This document shows positions 16,708 through 25,222 of a stretch of 64,000 nucleotides of DNA, in pieces. This stretch comes from RGIG8748 sp045544515 (GTDB taxonomy: Bacteria > Bacillota > Clostridia > UMGS1810): assembly GCA_045544515.1 (NCBI GenBank), contig JAZPZD010000021.1, forward strand, positions 214,588-278,587, written 5' to 3'. The translations under genes and the position numbers were made by a program. The notes under the pieces are model-generated. The model saw only the letters and a program-made list of their open reading frames with translations. It did no database searches and was not told the origin of the DNA. How positions within the stretch are numbered: position 1 is the first letter of the stretch; the number at the start of each line of letters is the position of its first letter.

Positions 16708-17640
16708 ATGTATCCGTTAAAAATGAAACCGATATTTAAAGATTATCTTTGGGGCGGAAGCCGTTTAAAAGAAGAATACGGCAAGAACACCCCTTATGAA
16801 ATAACCGGCGAAAGCTGGGAGGTTGCCTCCCACAAAAATGGTGAAAGCACCGTAGATGGCGGTAAATATAATAATATGACCATAAAGCAGCTTACCGCAG
16901 AATTAAAATAAAGCTTTCTCGGTGACAAAGTTTACAAAGGCGATGACACCAAGTTTCCTCTGCTTGTAAAACTTATAGATGCAAGGGATAATCTTTCCGT
17001 TCAGGTTCATCCCGATGACAAGTTTGCTTTTGAAAATGAAAACGGCGAATATGGAAAGACAGAAATGTGGTACATAATGGACGCTCTGGAAGACTCCGGA
17101 ATAATATACGGCTTTAAGGACGAAATAACCAAAGAAGAATTCAGAAAATCTATAGAGGAAAACACCCTTCTTCAATACACAAATTTTGCCAAATGTCAAA
17201 AGGGTGACAGCTTTTTTATTAAAGCAGGTACTCTCCACGCCATAGGCAAGGGACTTCTTATTGCGGAAATTCAGCAAAACTCCGATACCACATACCGTGT
17301 GTATGATTATGACCGACACGATGCCAACGGTAACCCAAGGCCCTTGCACATAGACAAGGCGATAGAAGTTACAACACTTGGCAAAGCACACGATGACAAA
17401 ACCGCTAACTCCACGGTTATTGCTGATTGCGAATATTTCAAGGTCGAAAAGATTAGTATAGATGGCGAAATGTCCTGGAATGTAGACAAAGACCGCTTTG
17501 AAATTATTGTTGTTTGCGATGGCGATGTCACCATAAACGGCGAGCCTTTTAAAAAAGGCGAATCGGCAATTCTGCCTGCATACATAGGAAATGTAACATT
17601 TAAAGGAAATGCAACAATATTAAGAACATATATAAATTAA
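16708..17640 (+). pseudogene. manA: mannose-6-phosphate isomerase class I, interrupted by one nonsense codon
   Basis: Type I phosphomannose isomerase, a zinc enzyme joining mannose to glycolysis. The frame reads MYPLKMKPIFKDYLWGG and continues to IKQLTAELK, then hits TAA at 16909-16911. It goes on in the same frame with SFLGDKVY, the zinc-site region SVQVHPDD, GKTEMWYIMDA and TLHAIGKGLL up to the stop at 17640, for a total near 310 residues, the normal length. So one substitution is the only visible lesion. Promoter, ribosome binding site and terminator are all intact, which suggests a very recent mutation, strain variation or a sequencing error. A restart at ATG 17065 would lack the first zinc ligands. 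Confidence 0.85.
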
Positions 17641-17644
17641 CGAC

Positions 17645-17672
17645 AAAAGCCAACCCTTACGGGTTGGCTTTT
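17645..17672. terminator. terminator between manA and rpiR-type regulator
   Basis: AAAAGCCAACCC, loop TTAC, GGGTTGGCTTTT. It serves convergent genes; a short T-run is present on the plus side. Confidence 0.85.
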
Positions 17673-17675
17673 GTA

Positions 17676-18512
17676 TTAGTATTTCTTTGTAAGAAGCGAA
17701 TGTTCCGTATCTTTAATAGACTCCAATGCTTTGTTTGACAGATTGTATACAACAAAAAAGTACAGTGCATCTATTATTGCAAGCTGGGCAATACGGGAGT
17801 TAAGTGCAAGGATGTTGTATTGGGTTTCGCTTGCCGATGTGGCAAGAACCACATCAGAAAACTTCAGGATAGGGGACTTTCCTTTGTTGGAAACTGTGAT
17901 GGTCGTAGCACCGTGCTCCTTGGCAATCTTTAGTGCGTCTACTATGTCTTTTGATGAACCAGAGTGGGAGATAGCTATTGCCACATCGCCTTTTTCCAGG
18001 TGCGATGCCGCAATCACCTGCATATGATTGTCCGAATATGCCACACAGTTAAGTCCTGCTCTCAAAAACTTGTGGCTGGCATCAGTTGCAATAGATGCAG
18101 AGTTCCCCAGACCAAAAACGACAATCTTGTTTGCCGAACATATCTTGTTTGCGGCAACAGACATACTCTTGGGGTCCAAAGATTTTTTGGTAAGCTCCAG
18201 CGAAAAGTAAATGTCATTGGAAACTTTTTCAAACATTTCGTATGCACTGTCCGAAGAGGTGATGTTGGCATTTACTGTAGATGTGCCGCTTTCGGAAGCA
18301 AGAGAAATTTTCAGTTCCTGATATCCGCTTAAGCCAAGCCTTTTGGAAAACCGCACAATAGTTGCCTCGCTGCAGCCGCACTGTTCAGCAAGTTCCACTA
18401 TCGAAAGTGATATAATCTGTCCGGGATTATTTAGTATCCAATCGGCAATTTGCTTTTCGGCTTTGCCCATTTCGCTATATAAAAGTTTAATGTTTAGTAA
18501 AGTTTTGTCCAT
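17676..18512 (-). CDS. MurR/RpiR-family transcriptional regulator
   Basis: A 278-residue regulator with an N-terminal RpiR helix-turn-helix domain (residues 1-77; CSEATIVRFSKRLGLSGYQE) and a C-terminal SIS domain (about 115-260) that binds phosphosugars (IVVFGLGNSASIATD, VAIAISHSGSSKDIV). ATG 18512 has GAGG six bases upstream. It is transcribed away from the sugar operon that starts 175 bases to the right, with TTTTGAAAA-type boxes in both leaders. It is the likely local regulator of that operon, with a phosphorylated intermediate as effector; that link is inference. Confidence 0.9.
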   Translation of the reverse strand: MDKTLLNIKLLYSEMGKAEKQIADWILNNPGQIISLSIVELAEQCGCSEATIVRFSKRLGLSGYQELKISLASESGTSTVNANITSSDSAYEMFEKVSNDIYFSLELTKKSLDPKSMSVAANKICSANKIVVFGLGNSASIATDASHKFLRAGLNCVAYSDNHMQVIAASHLEKGDVAIAISHSGSSKDIVDALKIAKEHGATTITVSNKGKSPILKFSDVVLATSASETQYNILALNSRIAQLAIIDALYFFVVYNLSNKALESIKDTEHSLLTKKY

Positions 18513-18548
18513 AAAATACCTCAATTTTCAAAATCAACCTATAACCAT

Positions 18549-18577
18549 AATATACATTAGTTAATTTTTTTTGTCAA
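18549..18577 (-). promoter_or_regulatory. sigma-A promoter of the RpiR-type regulator
   Basis: TTGACA, 17-base spacer, TATATT on the minus strand. Back to back with the operon promoter at 18603. Confidence 0.75.
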
Positions 18578-18602
18578 GTTCAGACTTTTTTTAAAAAAAC
18601 TA

Positions 18603-18631
18603 TTGAAATTATTTTCGCCATATGATATAAT
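18603..18631 (+). promoter_or_regulatory. sigma-A promoter of the sugar/Etf operon
   Basis: TTGAAA, 17-base spacer ending in TGA, then TATAAT (extended -10). It drives the genes from 18687 onward. Confidence 0.8.
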
Positions 18632-18640
18632 TTTTGTAAG

Positions 18641-18673
18641 TTTTGAAAAGAAAAATGAAAAATATTTTCAAAA
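18641..18673. promoter_or_regulatory. inverted repeat TTTTGAAAA...TTTTCAAAA, candidate RpiR operator
   Basis: TTTTGAAAA (18641-18649) and TTTTCAAAA (18665-18673) form an inverted repeat with a 15-base spacer just after the operon promoter. A third copy, TTTTCAAAA at 18525-18533, is in the regulator's leader. A-rich sequence makes chance matches possible; assignment to the neighbouring regulator is inference. Confidence 0.45.
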
Positions 18674-18686
18674 AGGAGAGAGTTTG

Positions 18687-20099
18687 ATGTTGGATTATAG
18701 TGTTAAAATCGGTCTTGTACCAATGCGTCGTAATACCACAGACAGACCAAAGGGTACATTTCTTACCTGGTATTCCGCAGAACAGAGAGGAGAAAAGTTT
18801 GTAAAATATATCGAAGAAAATTTTGCAAACGAAAAGGTTTCCTTTGTGGATTCTAAAGGTCTCGGTCACAAAGACCTCATCTATGATGATAAATCGGCAC
18901 AGGATATCATAGACCGTTTTAAAGACAGCGATGTTGATGCAGTGTTTATCATAAACTGTAATTTCGGCAACGAAGAGGCTGCGGCAGATATCGCCAAAGC
19001 AATCGGAAAGCCGGTTCTTTTGTGGGCACCGCTTGATGATGAATACTATGTAGACGGTATGCGTCCCACAGATTCCCAGTGCGGTCTTTTCGGCGTATCC
19101 AGACAGATGCAGAGATTTCACATTCCGTTTTCGCACCTGCCTTGCTGTGAGGTAGACAGCCAGGAATTCAAAGACGGCTTTGAAAGTTTTGTAAGAGTTG
19201 CATGTATGGTAAAGAATTTTACCGGTATGCGTATAGGACAGGTAGGAGCCCGTCCTGCACCGTTCTTCTCTGTTATATGGAACGAGGGCGAGCTTATGGA
19301 AAAGTTCGGCATCAAAATCATTCCTATTAACTTTGCTATAATCGAACAGAGAATGAAATCAGTTATGGAAGAAAAACCGCAAGAACTCTACGAAATTGCG
19401 GACTATATCCGAAATAACTACAAGTTAGATGACCTAACAGAGCAGTATATTGAGCGTATGGCAGCTATGACTGTTATGTACAAGCGTCTTTTTGAAGAAT
19501 TTAATCTTGATGTAATTTCTGCAGAGTGCTGGACTGCAACACCTGTTATGTTCGACGGACTTGCACCTTGTACGGTTTACGGACTTCTTAACGATATGGG
19601 ATATCTGGTATCCTGCGAAAGCGATATGCACTGCGTAATGACAATGGCACTTTTGAAGTGTGCAACTCTCGGAGAGGGCAAACCGCTCTTTGGAGAATTT
19701 ACAGTTCGCCACCCCGAAAACAAGAATGCAGAACTTCTGTGGCATTGCGGACCTTTCCCCATTTCGCAGAAAGCAGAGAGCGGCACTGATTGCGAGGCAC
19801 GCCTTGTAAATCAGCGTTCCTGGTTCAGAGCAAAAGACGGCAAGTACACCATTGCCCGTCTCGACCAGGAAAGCGGCAACTATATGATTTTGCCTCTTGT
19901 AGCAGATACAGTAGAGGGACCGCAGACACACGGTACATATATATGGGTAGAATTTGAAGATTTGCAAAAGGTTGAAGACCGTTTGATAGACGGGCCTTAC
20001 ATTCATCACTTTGTTGAAATGGAAGGCGACTACAAAAAAGAAATCAAAGAATTCTGTAAATATTTTCCAAATCTCAAATATGATGCGGAATTAGAATAA
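18687..20099 (+). CDS. L-fucose/L-arabinose isomerase family protein
   Basis: A 470-residue protein of the FucI/AraA-like fold, expected to interconvert an aldose and a ketose with a divalent metal. ATG 18687 has AAGGAGAG eight bases upstream; the longer frame back to 18603 would overlap the promoter. Readable features are the RNTTDRPKGTF start region, a Rossmann-like first half (AVFIINCNFGNEEAAADIA), ARPAPFFSVIWNEGELMEKF, and ISAECWTATP and ESDMHCVMTMALL near the probable metal site. It opens the operon, so it probably acts on the imported sugar. The substrate is not identifiable; FucI itself is longer (about 590 residues) and only distantly similar. Confidence 0.75.
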   Translation: MLDYSVKIGLVPMRRNTTDRPKGTFLTWYSAEQRGEKFVKYIEENFANEKVSFVDSKGLGHKDLIYDDKSAQDIIDRFKDSDVDAVFIINCNFGNEEAAADIAKAIGKPVLLWAPLDDEYYVDGMRPTDSQCGLFGVSRQMQRFHIPFSHLPCCEVDSQEFKDGFESFVRVACMVKNFTGMRIGQVGARPAPFFSVIWNEGELMEKFGIKIIPINFAIIEQRMKSVMEEKPQELYEIADYIRNNYKLDDLTEQYIERMAAMTVMYKRLFEEFNLDVISAECWTATPVMFDGLAPCTVYGLLNDMGYLVSCESDMHCVMTMALLKCATLGEGKPLFGEFTVRHPENKNAELLWHCGPFPISQKAESGTDCEARLVNQRSWFRAKDGKYTIARLDQESGNYMILPLVADTVEGPQTHGTYIWVEFEDLQKVEDRLIDGPYIHHFVEMEGDYKKEIKEFCKYFPNLKYDAELE

Positions 20100-20120
20100 T
20101 ATAAAAAAGGAGAAAAAACG

Positions 20121-21545
20121 ATGACAGACTTTTTATTTGATGTGATTGCAACTGAACTCGAAGATGCAGTCGGAAAAGAAAATTGTTCCACCAGAACAAT
20201 TGACAAGCTCACACACAGTGTAGACTATTCCTGGCTTTCCAGAATGTGGGCAGACAGAGGCTTAAGAATGCCCGAGGGCAACTTTATCGTAGCACCCAAA
20301 GATGCAAAGGAAACCTCGGCAGTTTTAAAGATTGCAAACTATTATAAAATACCTGTAACAACATGGGGTGCAGGTGGCGGTTCTCAGGGAGGAGCGCTTC
20401 CGGTATGCGGTGGTATCGTTCTTGATACAAAAAGAATGAATAAGATTTACGATATAAACGATAAAGCAATGTACATAGAATGTGGTACAGGCGCGATATA
20501 CAAACATGTAGAATGGGTAGCAAATGAAAAGGGATATGCTACAATGCATTATCCATCATCACTTACTTGTTCAACTGTAGGCGGATTTTTGGCACACCGT
20601 GGTATCGGAGTTTGTTCAACTAAGTATGGAAAAATAGATGATATGGTATTGCAGATGGAGGTTGTTCTTCCTAATGGTGATATTATCGAAACATCACCTG
20701 CACCAAAGCATGCTGCAGGACCTGACTTAAACCAGTTATTCATCGGTTCCGAAGGTACACTTGGTGTTATGACAAAGGCACAGATGAGAATTTACGATCA
20801 GCCTGAATCAAGACAGTTCAGAGGTTTCTTGTTCCATAATATGGATGATGCATTCAAGGCAGGAAAAGAACTTCTTCAGAAATTCAAGCCATCTGTTATG
20901 CGTCTTTATGATGAAGCAGAAACCGCATCGTTAATAAAGAAAATTGTAGGTGTAGAAAAGCCGGGTGCATTTATGAATATCGCTGTTGAAGGTGTTCAGG
21001 AAATGGCAGACCTCGAAATGAAAATACTTCTTGAAACCTTTGGTAAGTATGGTGCTGAAGATTTGGGATCCGAATACGGCGAAAAATGGTGGAAAGAAAA
21101 GATTACATTCTTCTATCCCGGTCACATGATGGATCTTCCTCAATGTTATGGAACAATGGATACAATTGCTCCATATGGAAAAATTGAAAAAATTTACTGG
21201 GCAATGAAGGAAGCTATCGAAACCAACTTCCCATATGCAAAATTCATAGCACATTTCTCGCATTGGTATGAGTGGGGTTGTATGATTTATGACAGATTTA
21301 TTGTTGATGGCCAATATGTTCCCAAGGATCCTCACGAAGCATTCAGACTTCACCAGGAAATCTGGAACTGCGGTGTAAGAACAGCCCTTGCTAACGGCGG
21401 TGTTGTAAATGACCATCACGGCGTAGGTATCAAGCTCGGCAGACTTATGAAAGAACAGTACGGCCCTGCAATGCAGGTATTCGAAGGAATCAAAAAGCAG
21501 CTTGACCCCAACGGTATTATGAACCCGTTCAAGCTTGGATTATAA
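20121..21545 (+). CDS. FAD-binding oxidoreductase, GlcD / alkyl-DHAP synthase type
   Basis: A 474-residue flavoprotein of the VAO/PCMH family. The FAD-binding domain includes FIVAPKDAKETSAVL, TWGAGGGSQGGALPVCGGI, the PSSLTCSTVGGFLAHRGIGV loop and IGSEGTLGVMTKAQMRI. The C terminus has NDHHGVGIKLG and DPNGIMNPFKLGL, as in D-2-hydroxyacid dehydrogenases and alkyl-DHAP synthases. It is followed by an Fe-S protein and, later in the operon, by a fused electron transfer flavoprotein. This resembles Etf-linked lactate dehydrogenase (LctBCD) and glycolate oxidase sets, so it likely oxidises a 2-hydroxy acid or sugar alcohol formed in the pathway. Its central ~800 bases use proline codons CCT/CCA, unlike its ends. 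Confidence 0.8.
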   Translation: MTDFLFDVIATELEDAVGKENCSTRTIDKLTHSVDYSWLSRMWADRGLRMPEGNFIVAPKDAKETSAVLKIANYYKIPVTTWGAGGGSQGGALPVCGGIVLDTKRMNKIYDINDKAMYIECGTGAIYKHVEWVANEKGYATMHYPSSLTCSTVGGFLAHRGIGVCSTKYGKIDDMVLQMEVVLPNGDIIETSPAPKHAAGPDLNQLFIGSEGTLGVMTKAQMRIYDQPESRQFRGFLFHNMDDAFKAGKELLQKFKPSVMRLYDEAETASLIKKIVGVEKPGAFMNIAVEGVQEMADLEMKILLETFGKYGAEDLGSEYGEKWWKEKITFFYPGHMMDLPQCYGTMDTIAPYGKIEKIYWAMKEAIETNFPYAKFIAHFSHWYEWGCMIYDRFIVDGQYVPKDPHEAFRLHQEIWNCGVRTALANGGVVNDHHGVGIKLGRLMKEQYGPAMQVFEGIKKQLDPNGIMNPFKLGL

Positions 21546-21560
21546 TAGGAGGTAGAAACA

Positions 21561-22631
21561 ATGCAATTTTCAGCTAAATCAAAAGAACACATAGATAGCT
21601 GCCGTTTTTGTTGGATGTGTCACCATGTATGTCCTATCGGAAACGCAACAGGACTTGAAAGAAACACTGCAAGAGCAAGAGCACTCGGACTTTCGCTTGT
21701 AATGAGAGATGCTATAGAATATTCTGACGATATTATAAACAATGTTTACGAATGTTCGCTTTGCGGCGGATGTATGACAGACTGTGTAACAGGCTGGGAT
21801 CCCGTTATGTTTACAAAGGAAGCACGCCTTGGTGCTGCACTCGACGGAAAGCTCCCCGAATATGTTATGACAATGCTTAATAACATAAACGAAAAGGGCA
21901 ATATCTACGGTGCAGACAAAAACGAAAACATCCCCGAAATAAACGGCGGAGATATCCTTTTCTTCCTTGGCGAAGACACAAGAGCAAAAGGCTGTGCAAA
22001 GGTTGCAGTAGACCTTCTTAAAAAAGCAGGCGTAGATTTTACCCTCTTAAAAGACGAACCCAACAGCGGATATTCTATGGATTTCCTTATCGGTGCTGCA
22101 GCAGAAACAAAGTCAGTTATGGAAACTTGTGCAAAGACACTTAATAACTACAAGAAAGTTGTTTGCTATGACCCTGCAGATGCAAAGGTTATGAAGCGTG
22201 AATACAAAGAGTGGGCAATAGACTTAAAGGCAGAAGTAGTTACATTTACCGAGTTTTTAGCTTCTCTTATCAAAGACGGCAAGCTCGCTGTAAAGAATTC
22301 CGGACTTGAATATACCGTTCAGGACAGTCCTCTTCTTGCGAGAGATTTAGAAGAAGTTGAGCCTATAAGAGAAATCCTCTCCGCTTGCGGTAAGGTTAAC
22401 GAAATGCTTCTTAACAAAGAGTACACAATGCTTGCAGGACAGTATATTATGAATGAATATATGCCCGATGTTATAGAAAAGGTTGCAAAAAACAGATGGT
22501 TTAATGCACAAAATGTAAACGCAAAGATAGTTGTTACCGCATCAAACTGCGAGTACAATGCGTTAAACAGCACAAAACCCGAGGGCATTGAACTCAAGAA
22601 ATTAGAGGAGGTTGTTGCAGAATGCTTGTAA
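21561..22631 (+). CDS. (Fe-S)-binding protein, GlcF / heterodisulfide-reductase-like
   Basis: A 356-residue partner of the preceding flavoprotein. Two [4Fe-4S] motifs open the protein: CRFCWMCHHVCP (about residues 14-25) and CSLCGGCMTDCVTGWDP (about 65-81). The rest resembles the CCG-domain half of GlcF-type proteins, but the double CCG signature is weak; CPKTL-type cysteines occur as single residues (ETCAKTL, TASNCEYN). It would pass electrons from the FAD enzyme to the Etf or the membrane. Its 3' end overlaps the aldolase start by ten bases. Confidence 0.8.
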   Translation: MQFSAKSKEHIDSCRFCWMCHHVCPIGNATGLERNTARARALGLSLVMRDAIEYSDDIINNVYECSLCGGCMTDCVTGWDPVMFTKEARLGAALDGKLPEYVMTMLNNINEKGNIYGADKNENIPEINGGDILFFLGEDTRAKGCAKVAVDLLKKAGVDFTLLKDEPNSGYSMDFLIGAAAETKSVMETCAKTLNNYKKVVCYDPADAKVMKREYKEWAIDLKAEVVTFTEFLASLIKDGKLAVKNSGLEYTVQDSPLLARDLEEVEPIREILSACGKVNEMLLNKEYTMLAGQYIMNEYMPDVIEKVAKNRWFNAQNVNAKIVVTASNCEYNALNSTKPEGIELKKLEEVVAECL

Positions 22632-23461
22632 ATCTTGAATATGTTTTGGATTTAGCAGAAAAAGGCAATTTTGCAATACCCGCGTTCAATGTGTACAATA
22701 TGGAAAGCGTAATGGGTGTGTTAAAGGCAGCAGAAGAAACAAAAGCACCGATTATCATGCAGGTTTATCCCCGTCTTATGAAAGAAGAAACAGGATATTT
22801 CCTTTCGCCAATCATAAAGGCTGCGGCAGAAAAAGCAAGCGTTCCTGTGTGCTTCCACCTTGACCACGGTCCGTCGGAGCTTGAAACCACGCGTTCGCTC
22901 CGCTATGGTGCAACAGGCATTATGCTCGATGGCTCAACACTTCCTTTTGATGAGAACATTGCACTTACAAAAAGAGTGGTAGAAACTGCATCATATCTCA
23001 ATGTTCAGGTTGAGGGCGAGCTCGGACATGTTGGTACTACTGCAGATAGCGATATGGACGAATTTACAACACCCGAAGATGCCAAAAAGTTTGTAGAAGA
23101 AACAGGGGTGGCTTGTCTTGCGGTTGCGGTAGGTACTGCACACGGAAGATACTCCAAACCTCCAAAGCTCGATATAGAGCGTATCGAAGCAATCCGCAAA
23201 GCAACTAATAATGTGGCTCTTGTTCTCCACGGCGGCAGCGGTGTTCCCGACGAAGAAATCAAAAAGGCAGTAAAGGCTGGTATCCGCAAAATGAATTTTG
23301 CCACAGATATCTGCTATGCATTTTTGGATTGCTGTCTGGAAGAACTTCAAAAGCCCGACAGAGTGGTTGCAATAGACAACTTTATGAAGAAACCCATAGA
23401 GGCTGTAAAAGAGTTCTGCATTACAAGAATTAAACTTGTCGGTGCAAACGGAAAGGCATAA
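22622..23461 (+). CDS. class II (zinc) fructose-bisphosphate-type aldolase
   Basis: Cleaves a ketose phosphate to DHAP and an aldehyde. The 279 residues begin MLVNLEYVLDLAEKGNFAIP and show the zinc ligands in FHLDHGPS (about residue 80), the loop EGELGHVG, the second zinc histidine in GTAHGRY and the phosphate site LHGGSGVPDEEI. The length and sequence place it with the GatY/KbaY/IolJ branch. The next genes are a PfkB kinase and an IolB-like isomerase, so it may split the PfkB product as IolJ does in inositol breakdown. Confidence 0.9.
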   Translation: MLVNLEYVLDLAEKGNFAIPAFNVYNMESVMGVLKAAEETKAPIIMQVYPRLMKEETGYFLSPIIKAAAEKASVPVCFHLDHGPSELETTRSLRYGATGIMLDGSTLPFDENIALTKRVVETASYLNVQVEGELGHVGTTADSDMDEFTTPEDAKKFVEETGVACLAVAVGTAHGRYSKPPKLDIERIEAIRKATNNVALVLHGGSGVPDEEIKKAVKAGIRKMNFATDICYAFLDCCLEELQKPDRVVAIDNFMKKPIEAVKEFCITRIKLVGANGKA

Positions 23462-23465
23462 GATT

Positions 23466-24377
23466 ATGGCTAAAATTGTTGGAATAGGTGCTAATGTATT
23501 CGATACTCTCTACTCCGTAGACACATATCCCACCGAAGATACCAAAATGCGTGCAAACGCAGTAAAGGCAAGCGGCGGCGGACCATGTGCAACAGGATTG
23601 GTTGCCGCATCAAAGCTTGGCGAAAGCTGTGCCTTTATCGGTAATTCTACAGACGACAACGGTGCAAAATTCCTCAAAGAAGACTTTGAAAAATACGGCG
23701 TTGATACCGGATATATCAAAGTTTTGCCCGGTTACGATACCTTTTGCTCGTGTATCTGGCTTGCAAAAGAAACAACATCGAGAACCTGTGTGTTCTTCCG
23801 TGGCAATGTTCCGCCAACTGAAATAGATGCATCTTCTGAAAAAGCAATAGCTGATGCACAGGTTTTGATGGTTGACGGTAATGATATGGCCGCTGCCATA
23901 CAGGGTGCAAAGATTGCCCGCAAAAACGGAACAAAGGTTCTCTATGATGCCGGCGGATTGTATGAAGGGGTAGAAAATCTTCTTCCGTATGCCGATATAT
24001 TAATCCCGTCAGAAGAATTTGCATTAGGTCATACCAAAGCCAAGACGGCAGAGGATGCCGCAAGAATTCTCTACGAAAAATACTCGCCCGATGTAGTTGT
24101 AATTACTCAAGGCAAGAACGGCGGAATTATATTTGACGGCAAGAAAACAGAAAAATATCCTGCATTTTTGGTGGATGCAGTGGACTCAAACGGTTCGGGA
24201 GATGTTTTTCACGGAGCATTTGCATTTGCAATAACAAGAAAAATGAGTTATAATAAAGCGTGTGTATTTTCCAGTGCTGTTTCTGCACTAAAATGCACCA
24301 AGGTCGGTGCCAGAGAAGGCGTGCCTACTTATGATGAAACAATAGAATTTTTAAAGGAGCGTGATATTGATGTATAA
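23466..24377 (+). CDS. PfkB-family sugar kinase
   Basis: A 303-residue ribokinase-like kinase. ATG 23466 gives MAKIVGIGANVFDTLYSVD with GGAAAGG upstream; ten further residues in frame are not supported. SGGGPCATGLVAASKLG marks the substrate side, and VDSNGSGDVFHGAFAFA near residue 245 is the PfkB signature 2 with the catalytic aspartate (GDVFHGAF, where GAGD is usual; here GSGD). It overlaps the IolB-like gene by eight bases. By analogy with IolC it could phosphorylate a ketoacid-type sugar before the aldolase step. Confidence 0.88.
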   Translation: MAKIVGIGANVFDTLYSVDTYPTEDTKMRANAVKASGGGPCATGLVAASKLGESCAFIGNSTDDNGAKFLKEDFEKYGVDTGYIKVLPGYDTFCSCIWLAKETTSRTCVFFRGNVPPTEIDASSEKAIADAQVLMVDGNDMAAAIQGAKIARKNGTKVLYDAGGLYEGVENLLPYADILIPSEEFALGHTKAKTAEDAARILYEKYSPDVVVITQGKNGGIIFDGKKTEKYPAFLVDAVDSNGSGDVFHGAFAFAITRKMSYNKACVFSSAVSALKCTKVGAREGVPTYDETIEFLKERDIDV

Positions 24378-25155
24378 AAGAAGTTGGAACAAAAAATACG
24401 GAAAATCCGAAATCTTTACAAAAGAAGACAGCTTTTGCCAGAAGGTAGAGATGGATATGCTCCGCCTTGCTGATGGCGACCAAAAGAGCTACAGAGAAGA
24501 AAACAAAGAATATGCACTTGTTATCCTTGGCGGTAAGTGTACCGTTTCCGGCGAAGGCTTTGAATTTAAAGATGCAGGTAAGAGAAAAGATGTATTTGAC
24601 GGTGCTGCAACCTGTATATACATTCCTGCAAATAAACCCTTTACTATAACTGCAGTAGGCGAGGTATCAATAGCTGTTTGCAAATCTCCCTCAACAAAGG
24701 ATTATAAACCCGCAATCGTAAATCCCGAGGATGTAATAATCAAAAACTTAGGTAAACCCGGTTGGGAGAGAGAGGCACACTTTATCCTTGATGAAAGAGT
24801 AGATGCCAATATGCTCTACATAGGTGAAGCATTTGTTAAGGGCGGTCAGTGGTCAAGCTATCCCCCGCACAAACACGATGATGACAATATGCCTGTGGAG
24901 GCTGCAACAGAAGAAATCTACTACTACGAATTCAAAAAGAGCGAAGGCTTTGGTATTCAGAAGGTATACACAATGGAAGGCGATATAGATGAAACCTATA
25001 CCGTTAAGTCCGGAGATTTTGTAGAAATTCCCAGAGGCTATCATCCTTTCCACGCTGCTCCCGGATATGACAGCTATTATCTGTGGATAATGGCAGGCGA
25101 GGACAGAGGTTTCTATATGACAACCGACGAAGACCACAAGTGGCTTAATAACTAA
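24370..25155 (+). CDS. IolB-like 5-deoxy-glucuronate isomerase family protein
   Basis: A 261-residue bicupin of the KduI/IolB family. In inositol breakdown IolB turns 5-deoxy-D-glucuronate into 2-deoxy-5-keto-D-gluconate. The metal-binding cupin motif is readable as SSYPPHKHDDD (two histidines), EEIYYYEF (glutamate) and PRGYHPFHAAPGY (histidine) in the second half. Several start codons lie close together (GTG 24361, TTG 24367, ATG 24370) behind AAAGGAG; ATG is taken. No IolD, IolE or IolG lies nearby, so its substrate may be a related uronate or deoxysugar made in another way. Confidence 0.85.
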   Translation: MYKRSWNKKYGKSEIFTKEDSFCQKVEMDMLRLADGDQKSYREENKEYALVILGGKCTVSGEGFEFKDAGKRKDVFDGAATCIYIPANKPFTITAVGEVSIAVCKSPSTKDYKPAIVNPEDVIIKNLGKPGWEREAHFILDERVDANMLYIGEAFVKGGQWSSYPPHKHDDDNMPVEAATEEIYYYEFKKSEGFGIQKVYTMEGDIDETYTVKSGDFVEIPRGYHPFHAAPGYDSYYLWIMAGEDRGFYMTTDEDHKWLNN

Positions 25156-25164
25156 TTTTCAAAT

Positions 25165-25200
25165 ACGCAGACACGCAGTAAAAAAACTGCGTGCCTGCGT
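25165..25200 (+). terminator. intra-operon hairpin before the DUF4867 gene
   Basis: CACGCAGT / ACTGCGTG, then an A-C mismatch and ACGCAG / CTGCGT, with an A-rich loop. No T-run follows, so a processing or stability hairpin is more likely than a full terminator. Confidence 0.5.
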
Positions 25201-25222
25201 CATTAATTTATGAGGTGATGTT

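Noticed and set aside
16909..16911. Stop-codon recoding (selenocysteine or pyrrolysine) in manA
   Set aside because: The codon is TAA, which neither system uses, and the position is not catalytic.
18603..18686. 28-residue N-terminal extension of the FucI-like protein
   Set aside because: It would start inside the -35 element; the ATG at 18687 has a strong ribosome site and matches the conserved start.
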